A DNA stretch of 33,424 bases. Origin: Eubacteriaceae bacterium (lineage in GTDB: Bacteria > Bacillota > Clostridia > Eubacteriales > Alkalibacteraceae). Positions 16,372-25,384 of the stretch are shown piece by piece. Numbering within the stretch: position 1 is the first letter of the stretch; every line of letters starts with the position of its first letter. Below the pieces are notes generated by a model that was given only the letters and a program-made list of their open reading frames with translations, did no database searches and was not told the origin of the DNA. The DNA lies in contig DMAW01000109.1 in NCBI GenBank assembly GCA_003446375.1, forward strand, positions 1-33,424. Direction: 5' to 3'. The translations under genes and the position numbers were made by a program.

Positions 16372-18348
16372 ATGAGTAAAAAAGCAAAAGGAACTTTTGC
16401 TCTGTTGCAAAAGGTGGGCAAATCTTTAATGCTTCCTGTATCAGTTTTACCTGCAGCAGGCTTGATGGTAGCATTGTCTAGAATTATTGAACAACTTGCT
16501 GGAGAACAAATATTGGCAAATAACATGATATTAAATGCATTTGTTCAGATTCTTTTCAGTGGCGGCTTGGTGGTATTTGAAAATCTGCCATTAATATTTG
16601 CGGTAGGAGTAGCCATTGGTTTTACTGCTGGCGAAGCAGTTTCAGGGTTGGCTTCTTTAGTAGGATATGTAGTCTTGACAAAAGTGCTAGAAGTAGTAAG
16701 CAACGTGCAAAACCTTGAAGACCCGATTAATATGGGAGTATTTGGCGGTATAATAATAGGCTTGGTTTCAGCAAAAGTATTTAAACGATACTTTAAGACT
16801 GAACTGCATCCTGTCTTAGGCTTTTTCGCGGGGAAAAGACTTGTGCCGATAATGATGGTCATATTTTCTATATTATTGGGTATAGTTTTCGGTTTTATTT
16901 GGCCGCCTATACAAAATGCTATAAATGCCCTTGGTCAGATAGCAATAGACGCACAAATAGGTAATTTTAGGCTTGGGGGCGCAATATATGCTTTTGGCAA
17001 TAGAGCTTTAATACCAACAGGGCTTCATCATGTGTTTAAAACGCCATTTACCATTCAGTTCGGACAATACGTGAATCCGGAAACGGGAGAAGTTTTTGTT
17101 GGAGAAATAGCAAGATTTTTTGCAGGAGACCCAACGGCCGGAGCTATCACTGCAGCAGAGTATCCTTTGAAAATTTTTGGACTCCCAGCGGCTGCTTTTG
17201 CTATATACTTAACTTCTCTTAAAAAGAATAAAAAAGCAATTGGGGGCGTGATGCTTACGGCAGCGCTGACATCTATTATAACAGGTATTACTGAGCCCAT
17301 AGAATTTGCATTTATGTTCGTTGCACCGGTTTTATATCTCGCGCATATTATATTGGCTTTCGTAGGCGGTTTGTTGATGAATATGGCGGGAGTAAGACTT
17401 ACAGAAACATTTACTTCATCGTTGATAGATTATGTGGTGAGCATATCGACAGGAAATGCAGGAAATCCATTTATGCTGATACCAATAGGCTTGGTTATAG
17501 GAGCGCTTTACTTTGCGGCATTTTATTTCCTTATCATTAAGCTGGATTTGAAAACACCTGGAAGAGATGAAAACAACAGCGAGGTAAAAGAGTACAGCGT
17601 CTCGCAAAAAGCATTGGAGGTACTTAAAGCTCTAGGAGGAAGTGAAAATATCAAACACATAGATGCTTGCATAACAAGACTGAGACTTGAGCTAAATGAT
17701 ACAGCAAAGCTTGATAAGAACATGTTGAAATCGCTTGGATCGGCAGGTGTAATGGAAGCGGGAGGAGGAAGCGTTCAGGTAATATTTGGCACCCAAGCTG
17801 AGGGCTTAAAGGACGAAATAAAGGCGGCAATGGAAAATCCGGACCGGATATCGGTTTTTGAATCGGAAGAAGAAGAAAAAAATATTGCTGTTATAGGACA
17901 CACGGTAATTAAGTCCCCGGCAAGAGGAAAAAGAATTGATTTAAAAGATGTACCGGATGCACTATTTGCAAATAAAATGATAGGTGACGGATTTGCTGTT
18001 TATCCGGAAAGCAAGGAGATATGCTCTCCTGTCGATGGGAAAATAGTACATATATTTGACACAAACCATGCAGTAGGCTTAAAAACCGATGATGGCTTGG
18101 AGGTGCTGGTACATATCGGAATTGATACCGTCAAACTAAAAGGAAAAGGATTTAAGAGGATAGCGTCTATAGGACAAAAGGTTAAAGTCGGTGATATATT
18201 GATTGAATGCGATTTGGAATATCTCAAAGAAAATGCAAAAAGCATTATAACGCCGGTTGTAATTACAAATATGGATCAGGTACAAAAAATTGAACAGATA
18301 GAAACTGACTACTTTGAAATAGGATCGGAAGTAATCAGAATCAACTAA
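16372..18348 (+). CDS. ptsG: PTS glucose-family transporter EIICBA
   Basis: A single-chain sugar permease and kinase (658 residues), order C-B-A. EIIC (1-392) is multi-pass, with LPAAGLMVALSRI, the GLHHVFKTPF loop (217-226) and GITEPIEF (305-312). EIIB (about 412-485) has the phosphocysteine C433 in IDACITRLRLEL. EIIA (about 528-650) has H566 in NHAVG and the phosphohistidine H581 in HIGIDTVKL. AGGAGG precedes the ATG. GlcT control favours glucose, but GlcNAc (NagE) has the same architecture and cannot be excluded by eye. Confidence 0.9.
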   Translation: MSKKAKGTFALLQKVGKSLMLPVSVLPAAGLMVALSRIIEQLAGEQILANNMILNAFVQILFSGGLVVFENLPLIFAVGVAIGFTAGEAVSGLASLVGYVVLTKVLEVVSNVQNLEDPINMGVFGGIIIGLVSAKVFKRYFKTELHPVLGFFAGKRLVPIMMVIFSILLGIVFGFIWPPIQNAINALGQIAIDAQIGNFRLGGAIYAFGNRALIPTGLHHVFKTPFTIQFGQYVNPETGEVFVGEIARFFAGDPTAGAITAAEYPLKIFGLPAAAFAIYLTSLKKNKKAIGGVMLTAALTSIITGITEPIEFAFMFVAPVLYLAHIILAFVGGLLMNMAGVRLTETFTSSLIDYVVSISTGNAGNPFMLIPIGLVIGALYFAAFYFLIIKLDLKTPGRDENNSEVKEYSVSQKALEVLKALGGSENIKHIDACITRLRLELNDTAKLDKNMLKSLGSAGVMEAGGGSVQVIFGTQAEGLKDEIKAAMENPDRISVFESEEEEKNIAVIGHTVIKSPARGKRIDLKDVPDALFANKMIGDGFAVYPESKEICSPVDGKIVHIFDTNHAVGLKTDDGLEVLVHIGIDTVKLKGKGFKRIASIGQKVKVGDILIECDLEYLKENAKSIITPVVITNMDQVQKIEQIETDYFEIGSEVIRIN

Positions 18349-18382
18349 AAAAAGGCGGTTTTTGCCGCCTTTTTTTAGTTGA
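18341..18382. terminator. Terminator after ptsG
   Basis: An 18-bp perfect inverted repeat: TCAACTAAAAAAAGGCGG and its complement around the loop TTTTTG, with a seven-T run inside the right arm. It overlaps the ptsG stop codon. The A tract on the left would also make it work on the other strand. Confidence 0.93.
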
Positions 18383-18441
18383 AAGAATTTACATAAAAGA
18401 TGAGTTGTGATATAGATATAGGAACAAGAAAGTATAGCGGG

Positions 18442-18555
18442 TTGATAGGTACTTGGGTTAGTTTGAATAATATAAGCATGTAAACGAATTCAGAAGTTGG
18501 AAATGTGCATATAGATACAAAAAAAACTTTTAAGAAAGAGAAGATTTGATATAAT
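18442..18555 (+). promoter_or_regulatory. Candidate promoters of the transhydrogenase operon
   Basis: Two candidates lie in the 254-base gap: TTGATA (18442-18447) and AATAAT (18466-18471) with an 18-base spacer, and an extended -10 TGATATAAT (18547-18555) about 45 bases before the first gene. Neither is ideal; no operator-like palindrome was seen. Confidence 0.4.
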
Positions 18556-18602
18556 TGAAATAATGCATATTTTTATTAAAATAATGATAAGGAGTTGCGA
18601 TT

Positions 18603-19133
18603 ATGGGTTGTTGTGGAGCAAAAGACTTAAAATCAAAATTTGATGACATCCAGGTAGATTTAGCTGAACTGGATAAGATATTGGCAAAATATAAAGATGT
18701 AAGGGGAAGTCTGATAACTATATTGCAAAAGGCTCAAGATGAATATGGATATCTGTCTTTGCCGATGCTTGATTACATTGCTGAAGCTACCAAGGTAAAA
18801 AGTGCGAAAGTGTATGGAGTAGCTACATTTTACACTCAGTTTAGGCTAGAGCCTGTAGGAGAGAATCTTATAATGCTATGTCAGGGGACTGCATGCCATG
18901 TAAATGGGGCAAAGATGATTGAAGAGGCTATAGTAGAAGAGTTGGGAGTTGAAGAAGGAGCAACTACTCCTGATGGATTGTTTACATTAAATAATGTGGC
19001 GTGCCTTGGTTGCTGCAGCCTTTCTCCGGTTATGATGATTAACGGAGAGACTTATGGGAATTTGACTCCTCAAAAGACAAAAGAAATATTAAAGCAGATA
19101 AAGGCAAATCATGAAGCGGGAAGGGAGGCGTAA
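18603..19133 (+). CDS. nuoE: NuoE/HydC-like [2Fe-2S] subunit of a bifurcating NAD(P)H:ferredoxin complex
   Basis: A 176-residue thioredoxin-fold [2Fe-2S] protein of the NuoE/HndA/HydC family (symbol used in the family sense). Cluster ligands C93, C98, C134 and C138 are in MLCQGTACHV and ACLGCC. The helical N-domain has RGSLITILQKAQDEYGYLS, and VYGVATFYTQFRL is conserved. The short N-terminal MGCCGA adds two further cysteines. AAGGAG precedes the ATG. One base separates it from the NuoF-like gene, so it is the small electron-transfer subunit of that complex, not of a membrane complex I: no nuoA-D or nuoH-N genes are present. Confidence 0.92.
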   Translation: MGCCGAKDLKSKFDDIQVDLAELDKILAKYKDVRGSLITILQKAQDEYGYLSLPMLDYIAEATKVKSAKVYGVATFYTQFRLEPVGENLIMLCQGTACHVNGAKMIEEAIVEELGVEEGATTPDGLFTLNNVACLGCCSLSPVMMINGETYGNLTPQKTKEILKQIKANHEAGREA

Positions 19134-19134
19134 T

Positions 19135-20883
19135 ATGAAGGCAGTAGTAGGACTGGGAAGCTGCGGCATAGCAGCAGGAGCCGGCAAGGTTTTTGAACAG
19201 TTGAAAAAGGAAATAGATGAGAAAAAATTAGACATCGATTTGGAGATAACCGGATGCGTAGGAATGTGTCACCTGGAACCTATCGTGGACATATATGACG
19301 ATCAAGAAAATATGCAAAGGTATGTTAAAGTACCTGCGGATAAGATAGCAGAATTTCTTGATGATATAATAAGCAAAAAAAAATCAGAAGAATATCTTAT
19401 CTCAGAAACTGATAGAGAATCTCAGGAAAAGCAAGTAAAGATTGCAACTGGAAGATGCGGATATATAGATCCTGAAGATATAGAGGAGTATATTGAAAAC
19501 GATGGATACAAGGCAATCGAAAAGTGCCTTAAGGAAATGAGCCCTGAAGAAGTAATAGAAGAGATGAAGATATCAGGTCTTAGAGGCCGTGGAGGGGCGG
19601 GATTTCCCACATGGTTTAAATGGAATGCTGCTTACCAGCAAAATGAGACGCCAAAATACATGGTATGCAATGCCGACGAAGGAGATCCAGGTGCGTTCAT
19701 GGATAGAAGCATACTTGAGGGAGATCCACATAATTTAATAGAAGGAATGATGATTGGTGCTTATGCCATTGGAGCTGAGGAAGGCATAATATACGTAAGG
19801 GCGGAGTATCCTCTTGCGATAAAAAGGCTGGAAAAGGCTATGGAGCAGGCTAGACAAAAGGGCCTTCTAGGAAAAGATATCTTAGGGACAGGCTTTAACT
19901 TTGATATGAGAATAAAGGCCGGAGCCGGAGCTTTCGTTTGTGGAGAAGAAACGGCGCTTATTGCATCCCTTGAAGGAGAAAGGGGAATGCCGAGACTAAA
20001 GCCTCCGTTTCCTGCACAAAAAGGTTATTGGGCAAAACCCACGAATATAAACAACGTTGAGACATTTGCTAACGTGCCTTGGATAATAAACAACGGAGGA
20101 GCAGCTTATGCTGCAATGGGAACAGAAAAGAGCAAGGGAACAAAGGTATTTGCCCTTACTGGAAAGATAAAAAAAGGCGGACTTGTTGAAGTTCCTATGG
20201 GGATTCCAATCAAAGATATCATATTTGATATTGGTGGAGGGATACTAAACGACAAGGCATTTAAAGCCGTACAGATGGGCGGACCTTCAGGAGGATGTAT
20301 TCCTTCTGAACTTGTGGATACGTCTGTAGACTACGAGTCCATAACAAAGACCGGTGCCATAATGGGTTCTGGCGGAATGGTCGTAATGGACGAGACTACT
20401 TGCATGGTGGAGATGGCAAAATTCTTTCTTGACTTTACAAGGAAAGAATCCTGTGGAAAGTGCATACACTGTCGCATGGGAACAAAGAGGATGCTTGAAA
20501 TACTCGAAAGAATCACTGAAGGAAATGGAAAAGAAGGAGATATAGAACTTCTGGAATACCTTGCTGTGCAGATAAAGGACGGATCATTATGTGGCCTGGG
20601 ACAGACAGCTCCAAATCCGGTTTTGAGTACGATAAGATATTTCAGAAATGAGTACGAGGCTCATATAAATGATAAAAAATGTCCGGCAAAGCAGTGTAAG
20701 AATCTAGTAACCTATTCAATATCCAAAGAAAACTGCGTGGGTTGCACGTTATGCGCAAAGAACTGCCCAGTAGATGCTATTTCAGGCAGCCGAAAGGAAG
20801 TTCATGTTATTGACCAGGATCTATGTATCAAGTGCGGAAAATGTTATGATGTGTGTAAATTTAATGCGGTAATAGTGGAATAA
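19135..20883 (+). CDS. nuoF: NuoF/HydB-like NADH-binding FMN iron-sulfur subunit
   Basis: A 582-residue flavoprotein with the HydB domain order (symbol in the family sense): an N-terminal thioredoxin-like [2Fe-2S] domain (C10, C41, C45 visible), the NADH/FMN core with GLRGRGGAGFPTWFKW (148-163), CNADEGDPGAF and GAGAFVCGEETALIASLEG (263-281), a [4Fe-4S] site (C440, C443, C446, C486), and a C-terminal two-cluster ferredoxin (C534/537/540/544; C564/567/570/574). The ATG at 19135 follows GGGAGG; an in-frame ATG at 19111 overlaps the previous gene. In bifurcating hydrogenases and Stn enzymes this subunit holds the bifurcating FMN. It is not a hydrogenase itself. Confidence 0.94.
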   Translation: MKAVVGLGSCGIAAGAGKVFEQLKKEIDEKKLDIDLEITGCVGMCHLEPIVDIYDDQENMQRYVKVPADKIAEFLDDIISKKKSEEYLISETDRESQEKQVKIATGRCGYIDPEDIEEYIENDGYKAIEKCLKEMSPEEVIEEMKISGLRGRGGAGFPTWFKWNAAYQQNETPKYMVCNADEGDPGAFMDRSILEGDPHNLIEGMMIGAYAIGAEEGIIYVRAEYPLAIKRLEKAMEQARQKGLLGKDILGTGFNFDMRIKAGAGAFVCGEETALIASLEGERGMPRLKPPFPAQKGYWAKPTNINNVETFANVPWIINNGGAAYAAMGTEKSKGTKVFALTGKIKKGGLVEVPMGIPIKDIIFDIGGGILNDKAFKAVQMGGPSGGCIPSELVDTSVDYESITKTGAIMGSGGMVVMDETTCMVEMAKFFLDFTRKESCGKCIHCRMGTKRMLEILERITEGNGKEGDIELLEYLAVQIKDGSLCGLGQTAPNPVLSTIRYFRNEYEAHINDKKCPAKQCKNLVTYSISKENCVGCTLCAKNCPVDAISGSRKEVHVIDQDLCIKCGKCYDVCKFNAVIVE

Positions 20884-20901
20884 GGGATAGGAGTGAAATA
20901 G

Positions 20902-23900
20902 ATGTCTTTAATACGAATGAATATAAACGGAATAGAAGTTAAGGGCACAAGTGATCAGACAATTCTTCAGATTGCCAGAGAAAACGGCATTGAGATTCCA
21001 ACTCTTTGTTATGACGAAAGAGTTGAGATATATGGTTCTTGTGGATTATGCGTCGTTGAAGTCGAAGGAGTTCCAAAGCTTTTAAGATCTTGTGCGACGA
21101 AAGCATCAGACGGGATGATAATAAAAACAAATACAAAGAGAACGAAGGAAAGCAGAAAAACTGCTTTGGAGCTGCTTCTTTCAGACCATACGGGAGACTG
21201 CAAGGCGCCATGTACCTTGGCATGCCCGGGAAATACGGATTGTCAGGGATATGTAGGGTTAATCGCGAACGGTCAGTTTAGAGAAGCCTTGGAACTTATA
21301 AAGGAACAGCTGCCTCTTCCTGCGGCTATAGGAAGGGTATGTCCTCATCCATGCGAAACAGCATGCAGAAGGCAGCTTATAGAAGAGCCTATATCTATAG
21401 CTTGGCTAAAAAGATTCGTGGCAGATATCGATTTAGAGGATAGAGATTTATTCATACCTGAGATTGCTGCGCCTACAGGCAAGAAAGTCGGCATAATAGG
21501 CGGAGGACCGGGAGGACTTAGCGCTGCATATTATCTTCTTGAAAAAGGCCACGATGTTACCATATATGATGCCATGCCTCAAATGGGGGGAATGCTAAGA
21601 TATGGAATACCCCAGTACAGACTGCCTAAGGATATAGTAGATCAAGAAGTAGCCATCATCGAAAAGATGGGGGCAAAAATGGTCAACAACATGAAGATAG
21701 GAAGAGATATGGACTTTGAATATCTAAATAGTCAGTACGATGCAGTTTACGTGGCAATCGGAGCATGGACAAGCTCTAAGATGAGATGCCCGGGAGAAGA
21801 GCTTCCAGGAGTAATAGGGGGTATAGATTTTCTAAGAAAAGTGACGTTAAATGAACCCATTGAAATAGGAAACAAAGTAGCGGTAGTTGGCGGAGGAAAC
21901 ACGGCTATGGATGCCTGTAGAACGGCAGTAAGGCTTGGGGCAAAAGAGGTCTATATATTATATAGAAGAACAAGAGACGAAATGCCTGCAGAAGATATCG
22001 AAATTATCGAAGCAGAAGAAGAAGGAGTAATATTTAAGTATCTTGTAGCACCCATAGAGATTATTGAAGAAGACGGCAAGGCCAAGAAAATCAAGCTGCA
22101 GAAAATGGAGCTAGGGGAAGCTGATGCCAGCGGAAGAAGAAGACCTGTGCCAATAGAGGGAGAAGTAGAAGTAATTGATGTAGACCTTGTAATAGGTGCC
22201 ATTGGTCAAGGTGTGGACCTTGGAGGATTTGAATCTTTGCAGGCGACAAACTGGAATACCATAGTTACCGATGAAAGCACATTTAAAACAAGCATGGATG
22301 GAGTTTTTGCAGGTGGAGATGCCATTAATGACGGAGCTGGAATAGCTATCGAAGCCATTGGAGATGCCAAAAGAGCAGCTGTCGTAATAGATAAGCATCT
22401 TCAAGGTGAAAAAATATCTTTTGAAGAACCTTATTGGGTAAAGAGAGAAGATATAACAGAAGAGACGTTCAAAGATAGAGAAAAGGCTAAGAGACCTCAC
22501 ATGAATCACCTGTCTGCAGAAGATAGAAAGAAAAACTTTGAAGAGGTAGTTGCAGGATACACGCCTGAACAAGCCATGGAGGATGCAAAAAGATGCCTCG
22601 AATGTGGATGTGGAGACGTATTTGAATGCAAGCTGATTGATTATTCAAATGAGTATGAGGTAACGCCTGAAATATACGAAGGCGAGGTTCATTTTAGGGA
22701 GCATGATGACAACCATCCATTTATCGTCAGAAACTCTGACAAGTGCATACTCTGCGGACTTTGCGTGAGGGTATGTGACGAGGTCATGGATAACGGAGCT
22801 TTAGGCCTTGTAGACAGGGGCTTTGATACTGTCGTAAAGCCGGCACTTAATCTGCCCCTTGCGGAAACGAACTGTATCTCATGTGGACAGTGCATAAGCG
22901 TGTGTCCGGTAGGGGCACTGCAGGAAAGGCTGAAGATGGAAAAGCCGGTACCTGTTAAGCAAGTAGAGACTAAATCCATATGCTCTTTCTGTTCAGTAGG
23001 CTGCAGCGTCAGTGTGCAGTCTAAGGGAGACAAGATATATAGAATACTTCCGGATAAAGACAGCAAGGTAGATAAGGGGCTTCTTTGCGTCAAAGGAAGA
23101 TTCGGTTATGACGTATCAAATCAAAAGAGCAGACTGACCAAGCCAATGGTTAAAAAAGAGGGCAAGCTGGTAGAAGTCAGCTGGGATGAAGCCATAAGGA
23201 CTGCAGCTAAAAAGATGCAAAGCCTAAGGATGCTTTATGGCAAGGATGCTGTAGCGTTAGCTGTATCTGACAGATATACAAATGAAGAAATATACTTGGC
23301 AAAGAAGCTGGCAAAGGATTACCTGTCTACCGATAATATAACATCTTTTAACAGAAATTATGGCGGTATTGAAGAAGTGCTGGGAATGGATGCTTCTACG
23401 AATACATTTGAAGAACTCACAACAACCAACATGATTTTGTTAATTGGCGGAGATATCATGAAGGACCATACCATTGCCGCCTTAAAGGTAAGAGAAGGTG
23501 TCAGAAACGGTGCCAAACTTACTGTCGTGAATAATATCGAAACACAGGCTGATGAATGGGCCACCAAAAAGATTGAAACAGAGGATTTGTCTCTGCTTAA
23601 AGAGATGCTCAAAGCTCTTATAGATATGGGATGCAAACCGAAAAATGCCGAAGGCTTTGAAGAACTTAAAAGCTCACTTGTAGCAGTAGAGGTTTCTAGT
23701 GATGCAGAAGCAATGGCAAAAGAATACAAAGATGCTCAAAAAGCTATTATCGTATTTGATCAAAATTACGTAACGCCTGGAGCTGCAAGGCTAATAGCTG
23801 ATATTGCCGTAGTAGCTGGAAAGATAGGACTTCCCAGAAGAGGAATAATTCAGCTGAAGCCAAAGAACAACAGCCAGGGTCTTTCGGATATGGGAGTCAA

Positions 23901-24459
23901 TAAAGATAATAAAGAAATTGAAAAAGCCATAGAAAATAAAACCTTGAAGGGACTTATGATTTTTGGAGAGGATGTTGACTCAATACAGCTTGATAATCTG
24001 GAGTTCTTAGCTGTTCAAGACCTGTACCTTACGCCTACTGCACAAAAGGCAGATGTGGTACTTCCCGCTGTCAGCTGGGCAGAATCGGAGGGAACTTTTA
24101 CTAACTCTGAGAGAAGGATTCAAAAGATTTCATCAGCAATAACGCCACTATCTGAAAAGACTAACTGGGAGATAATGAATAACCTGACAGTCGCATTGGG
24201 AGAACAAAATCCCTTTGCATCAGTTGAAGACATAATGGAAGAGCTATCAAAGGCTACTCCGGCTTATAAAGGTGCATACCTTGCAAACAGCGATTCAATA
24301 TGGCCGATTGGGGAGCCTGATGTGCTCTACATGGACGGATTTGCAACTGAAGATAAAAAAGCTAACCTTTTGATTGTAGAAGAAGGAAAGATGTTTGAAC
24401 CTAGAAGGACGACAGACTTTGTAGAAAAAGAGTTCGAAAAGATTGTAGAAACACTATAA
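20902..24459 (+). CDS. 1185-residue fusion: NuoG-type Fe-S, NfnL/GltD-like FAD-NADPH, ferredoxin and degenerate FDH-like domains
   Basis: Large subunit of the presumed Stn-type transhydrogenase. In order: plant-type [2Fe-2S] ferredoxin (C36, C47, C50, C64); a Cys-rich helical region (H96, C100, C104, C108, C114, C147, C151, C155); GltD/NfnL-like flavoprotein with an FAD motif GIIGGGPGGLSAAY (197-210), an NADPH motif AVVGGGNTAMDA (327-338) and GGDAINDGAGIAIEAIGDAK (471-490); CLECGC (565-570); two-cluster ferredoxin (615/618/621/625; 658/661/664/668); and a formate-dehydrogenase-like part with [4Fe-4S] C694/C697/C701/C729. The catalytic Cys/Sec segment of formate dehydrogenases is absent (about 815-830), and the protein ends before a C-terminal molybdopterin-binding domain, so molybdenum chemistry is unlikely. 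It probably takes electrons from NADPH. GATAGGAG precedes the ATG. Confidence 0.9.
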   Translation: MSLIRMNINGIEVKGTSDQTILQIARENGIEIPTLCYDERVEIYGSCGLCVVEVEGVPKLLRSCATKASDGMIIKTNTKRTKESRKTALELLLSDHTGDCKAPCTLACPGNTDCQGYVGLIANGQFREALELIKEQLPLPAAIGRVCPHPCETACRRQLIEEPISIAWLKRFVADIDLEDRDLFIPEIAAPTGKKVGIIGGGPGGLSAAYYLLEKGHDVTIYDAMPQMGGMLRYGIPQYRLPKDIVDQEVAIIEKMGAKMVNNMKIGRDMDFEYLNSQYDAVYVAIGAWTSSKMRCPGEELPGVIGGIDFLRKVTLNEPIEIGNKVAVVGGGNTAMDACRTAVRLGAKEVYILYRRTRDEMPAEDIEIIEAEEEGVIFKYLVAPIEIIEEDGKAKKIKLQKMELGEADASGRRRPVPIEGEVEVIDVDLVIGAIGQGVDLGGFESLQATNWNTIVTDESTFKTSMDGVFAGGDAINDGAGIAIEAIGDAKRAAVVIDKHLQGEKISFEEPYWVKREDITEETFKDREKAKRPHMNHLSAEDRKKNFEEVVAGYTPEQAMEDAKRCLECGCGDVFECKLIDYSNEYEVTPEIYEGEVHFREHDDNHPFIVRNSDKCILCGLCVRVCDEVMDNGALGLVDRGFDTVVKPALNLPLAETNCISCGQCISVCPVGALQERLKMEKPVPVKQVETKSICSFCSVGCSVSVQSKGDKIYRILPDKDSKVDKGLLCVKGRFGYDVSNQKSRLTKPMVKKEGKLVEVSWDEAIRTAAKKMQSLRMLYGKDAVALAVSDRYTNEEIYLAKKLAKDYLSTDNITSFNRNYGGIEEVLGMDASTNTFEELTTTNMILLIGGDIMKDHTIAALKVREGVRNGAKLTVVNNIETQADEWATKKIETEDLSLLKEMLKALIDMGCKPKNAEGFEELKSSLVAVEVSSDAEAMAKEYKDAQKAIIVFDQNYVTPGAARLIADIAVVAGKIGLPRRGIIQLKPKNNSQGLSDMGVNKDNKEIEKAIENKTLKGLMIFGEDVDSIQLDNLEFLAVQDLYLTPTAQKADVVLPAVSWAESEGTFTNSERRIQKISSAITPLSEKTNWEIMNNLTVALGEQNPFASVEDIMEELSKATPAYKGAYLANSDSIWPIGEPDVLYMDGFATEDKKANLLIVEEGKMFEPRRTTDFVEKEFEKIVETL

Positions 24460-24463
24460 AAAT

Positions 24464-24508
24464 AAGACCCTGCCGATTGATAGATGTCAAATAGATCGGC
24501 AGGGTCTT
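24464..24508 (-). terminator. Terminator between the transhydrogenase operon and tetR
   Basis: AAGACCCTGCCGAT and ATCGGCAGGGTCTT form a perfect 14-bp stem around a 17-base loop. A T-rich run follows on the minus strand, so it mainly ends the tetR transcript; on the plus strand the run is weak (CTTGTAATT), but the stem may still stop transcription. Confidence 0.85.
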
Positions 24509-24512
24509 GTAA

Positions 24513-25196
24513 TTAAGGTTCTAAAAATATTTTGCTCGGGTTATTTAAACGTTCATTTTCACTCATGATTTTTTCGCTGAGTAAATAAGATTGTTCCATC
24601 CTTTTTTGTTCATCGTCAAGGTCAATGCCAAGGCCAAAGAGAATTAACTTAAATATATATAGTCTAAACTGTTCATTAGTGATGTCCATGCGTCCTCTTT
24701 GGCGCATTCGGCCAATAGACTTAATGGCATTGTGAAAAGAAAAAAGATTTAGCTGTATAGTTTGGTGTGTGTTGAATTTAAGAGAAAAAGAGTGAGTCTC
24801 TAAAATCTTAAGGTTAAGGTCGTATTGATAAGACCTATAAAAAGCATCCTCGATCTCCTCCATTATTTCATCTGAAAAAGCTTCAACTACAAAGGATTCT
24901 ACTTTTTCATCATTAAAGAGCATGGACATAAAAACATGTGTATACGTCATTGCATAAAATAGAGGGTCGTCATCTGCTTTTATATGTTTGTTTATAGAGT
25001 CTAAAAGTTCATCAAAGATCTCATTGATCATTTTGTACGCAAGAATCTTTTTGCTGTCGAAGTAGTATTTTATTAAACCGAGATTAGTGGAAGATTTTGC
25101 AGTAATATCCCTGGTTGTAGTTCCATAATAGCCTGATTCGTAAAACAAACTCTTAGCAGCTCGATAGATTTTATCTGCAGGAGATATCTTTTTCAT
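24513..25196 (-). CDS. TetR/AcrR-family transcriptional regulator
   Basis: A 227-residue regulator. The N-terminal helix-turn-helix (about 8-55) reads IYRAAKSLFYESGYYGTTTRDITAKSSTNLGLIKYYFDSKKIL, the typical TetR layout with GTTTRDI and YYF, here broken into its two motifs GYYGTTTRDI and LIKYYFDSK. The C-terminal ligand-binding region is helical and matches no known ligand by eye. It is divergent from the reductive-dehalogenase-like gene across a 188-base gap holding a perfect palindrome, so that gene is the likeliest target; autoregulation is also likely. Confidence 0.88.
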   Translation of the reverse strand: MKKISPADKIYRAAKSLFYESGYYGTTTRDITAKSSTNLGLIKYYFDSKKILAYKMINEIFDELLDSINKHIKADDDPLFYAMTYTHVFMSMLFNDEKVESFVVEAFSDEIMEEIEDAFYRSYQYDLNLKILETHSFSLKFNTHQTIQLNLFSFHNAIKSIGRMRQRGRMDITNEQFRLYIFKLILFGLGIDLDDEQKRMEQSYLLSEKIMSENERLNNPSKIFLEP

Positions 25197-25296
25197 GTTT
25201 TCACGCCTTTCATCTCAATATTTCAATTATATATTCTATCATAAAATTTAGCATTCTTATATATATAATTTGACAAAATTAAAACGAATGGAAGTT

Positions 25297-25310
25297 AATA
25301 ATTAATTATT
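25297..25310. promoter_or_regulatory. Palindrome in the tetR divergent intergenic region, candidate operator
   Basis: AATAATTAATTATT is a perfect 14-bp palindrome about 30 bases upstream of the extended -10 of the plus-strand gene. It consists only of A and T, so chance is a real alternative in this AT-rich gap. Confidence 0.3.
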
Positions 25311-25338
25311 GCAATGTAAAGAAATTGGATTAAAATTT

Positions 25339-25347
25339 TGCTATACT
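25339..25347 (+). promoter_or_regulatory. Extended -10 promoter of the RdhA-like gene
   Basis: TGCTATACT is an extended -10 element 38 bases before the start codon; no good -35 is seen at the right distance, consistent with an activated or extended -10 promoter. Confidence 0.45.
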
Positions 25348-25384
25348 TAAGTAAGGATAATAATCATTGATATGGGGTGAGAAA

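Noticed and set aside
18603..24459. Annotation of the operon as a Mo- or W-dependent NAD formate dehydrogenase or an [FeFe]-hydrogenase
   Set aside because: The large subunit lacks the catalytic Cys/Sec-His segment and the C-terminal pterin domain, and no H-cluster motifs occur anywhere in the window.
25270..25300. TTGACA (25270-25275) as a -35 for the RdhA-like gene
   Set aside because: No acceptable -10 stands at 16-18 bases; the extended -10 nearer the gene is more plausible.
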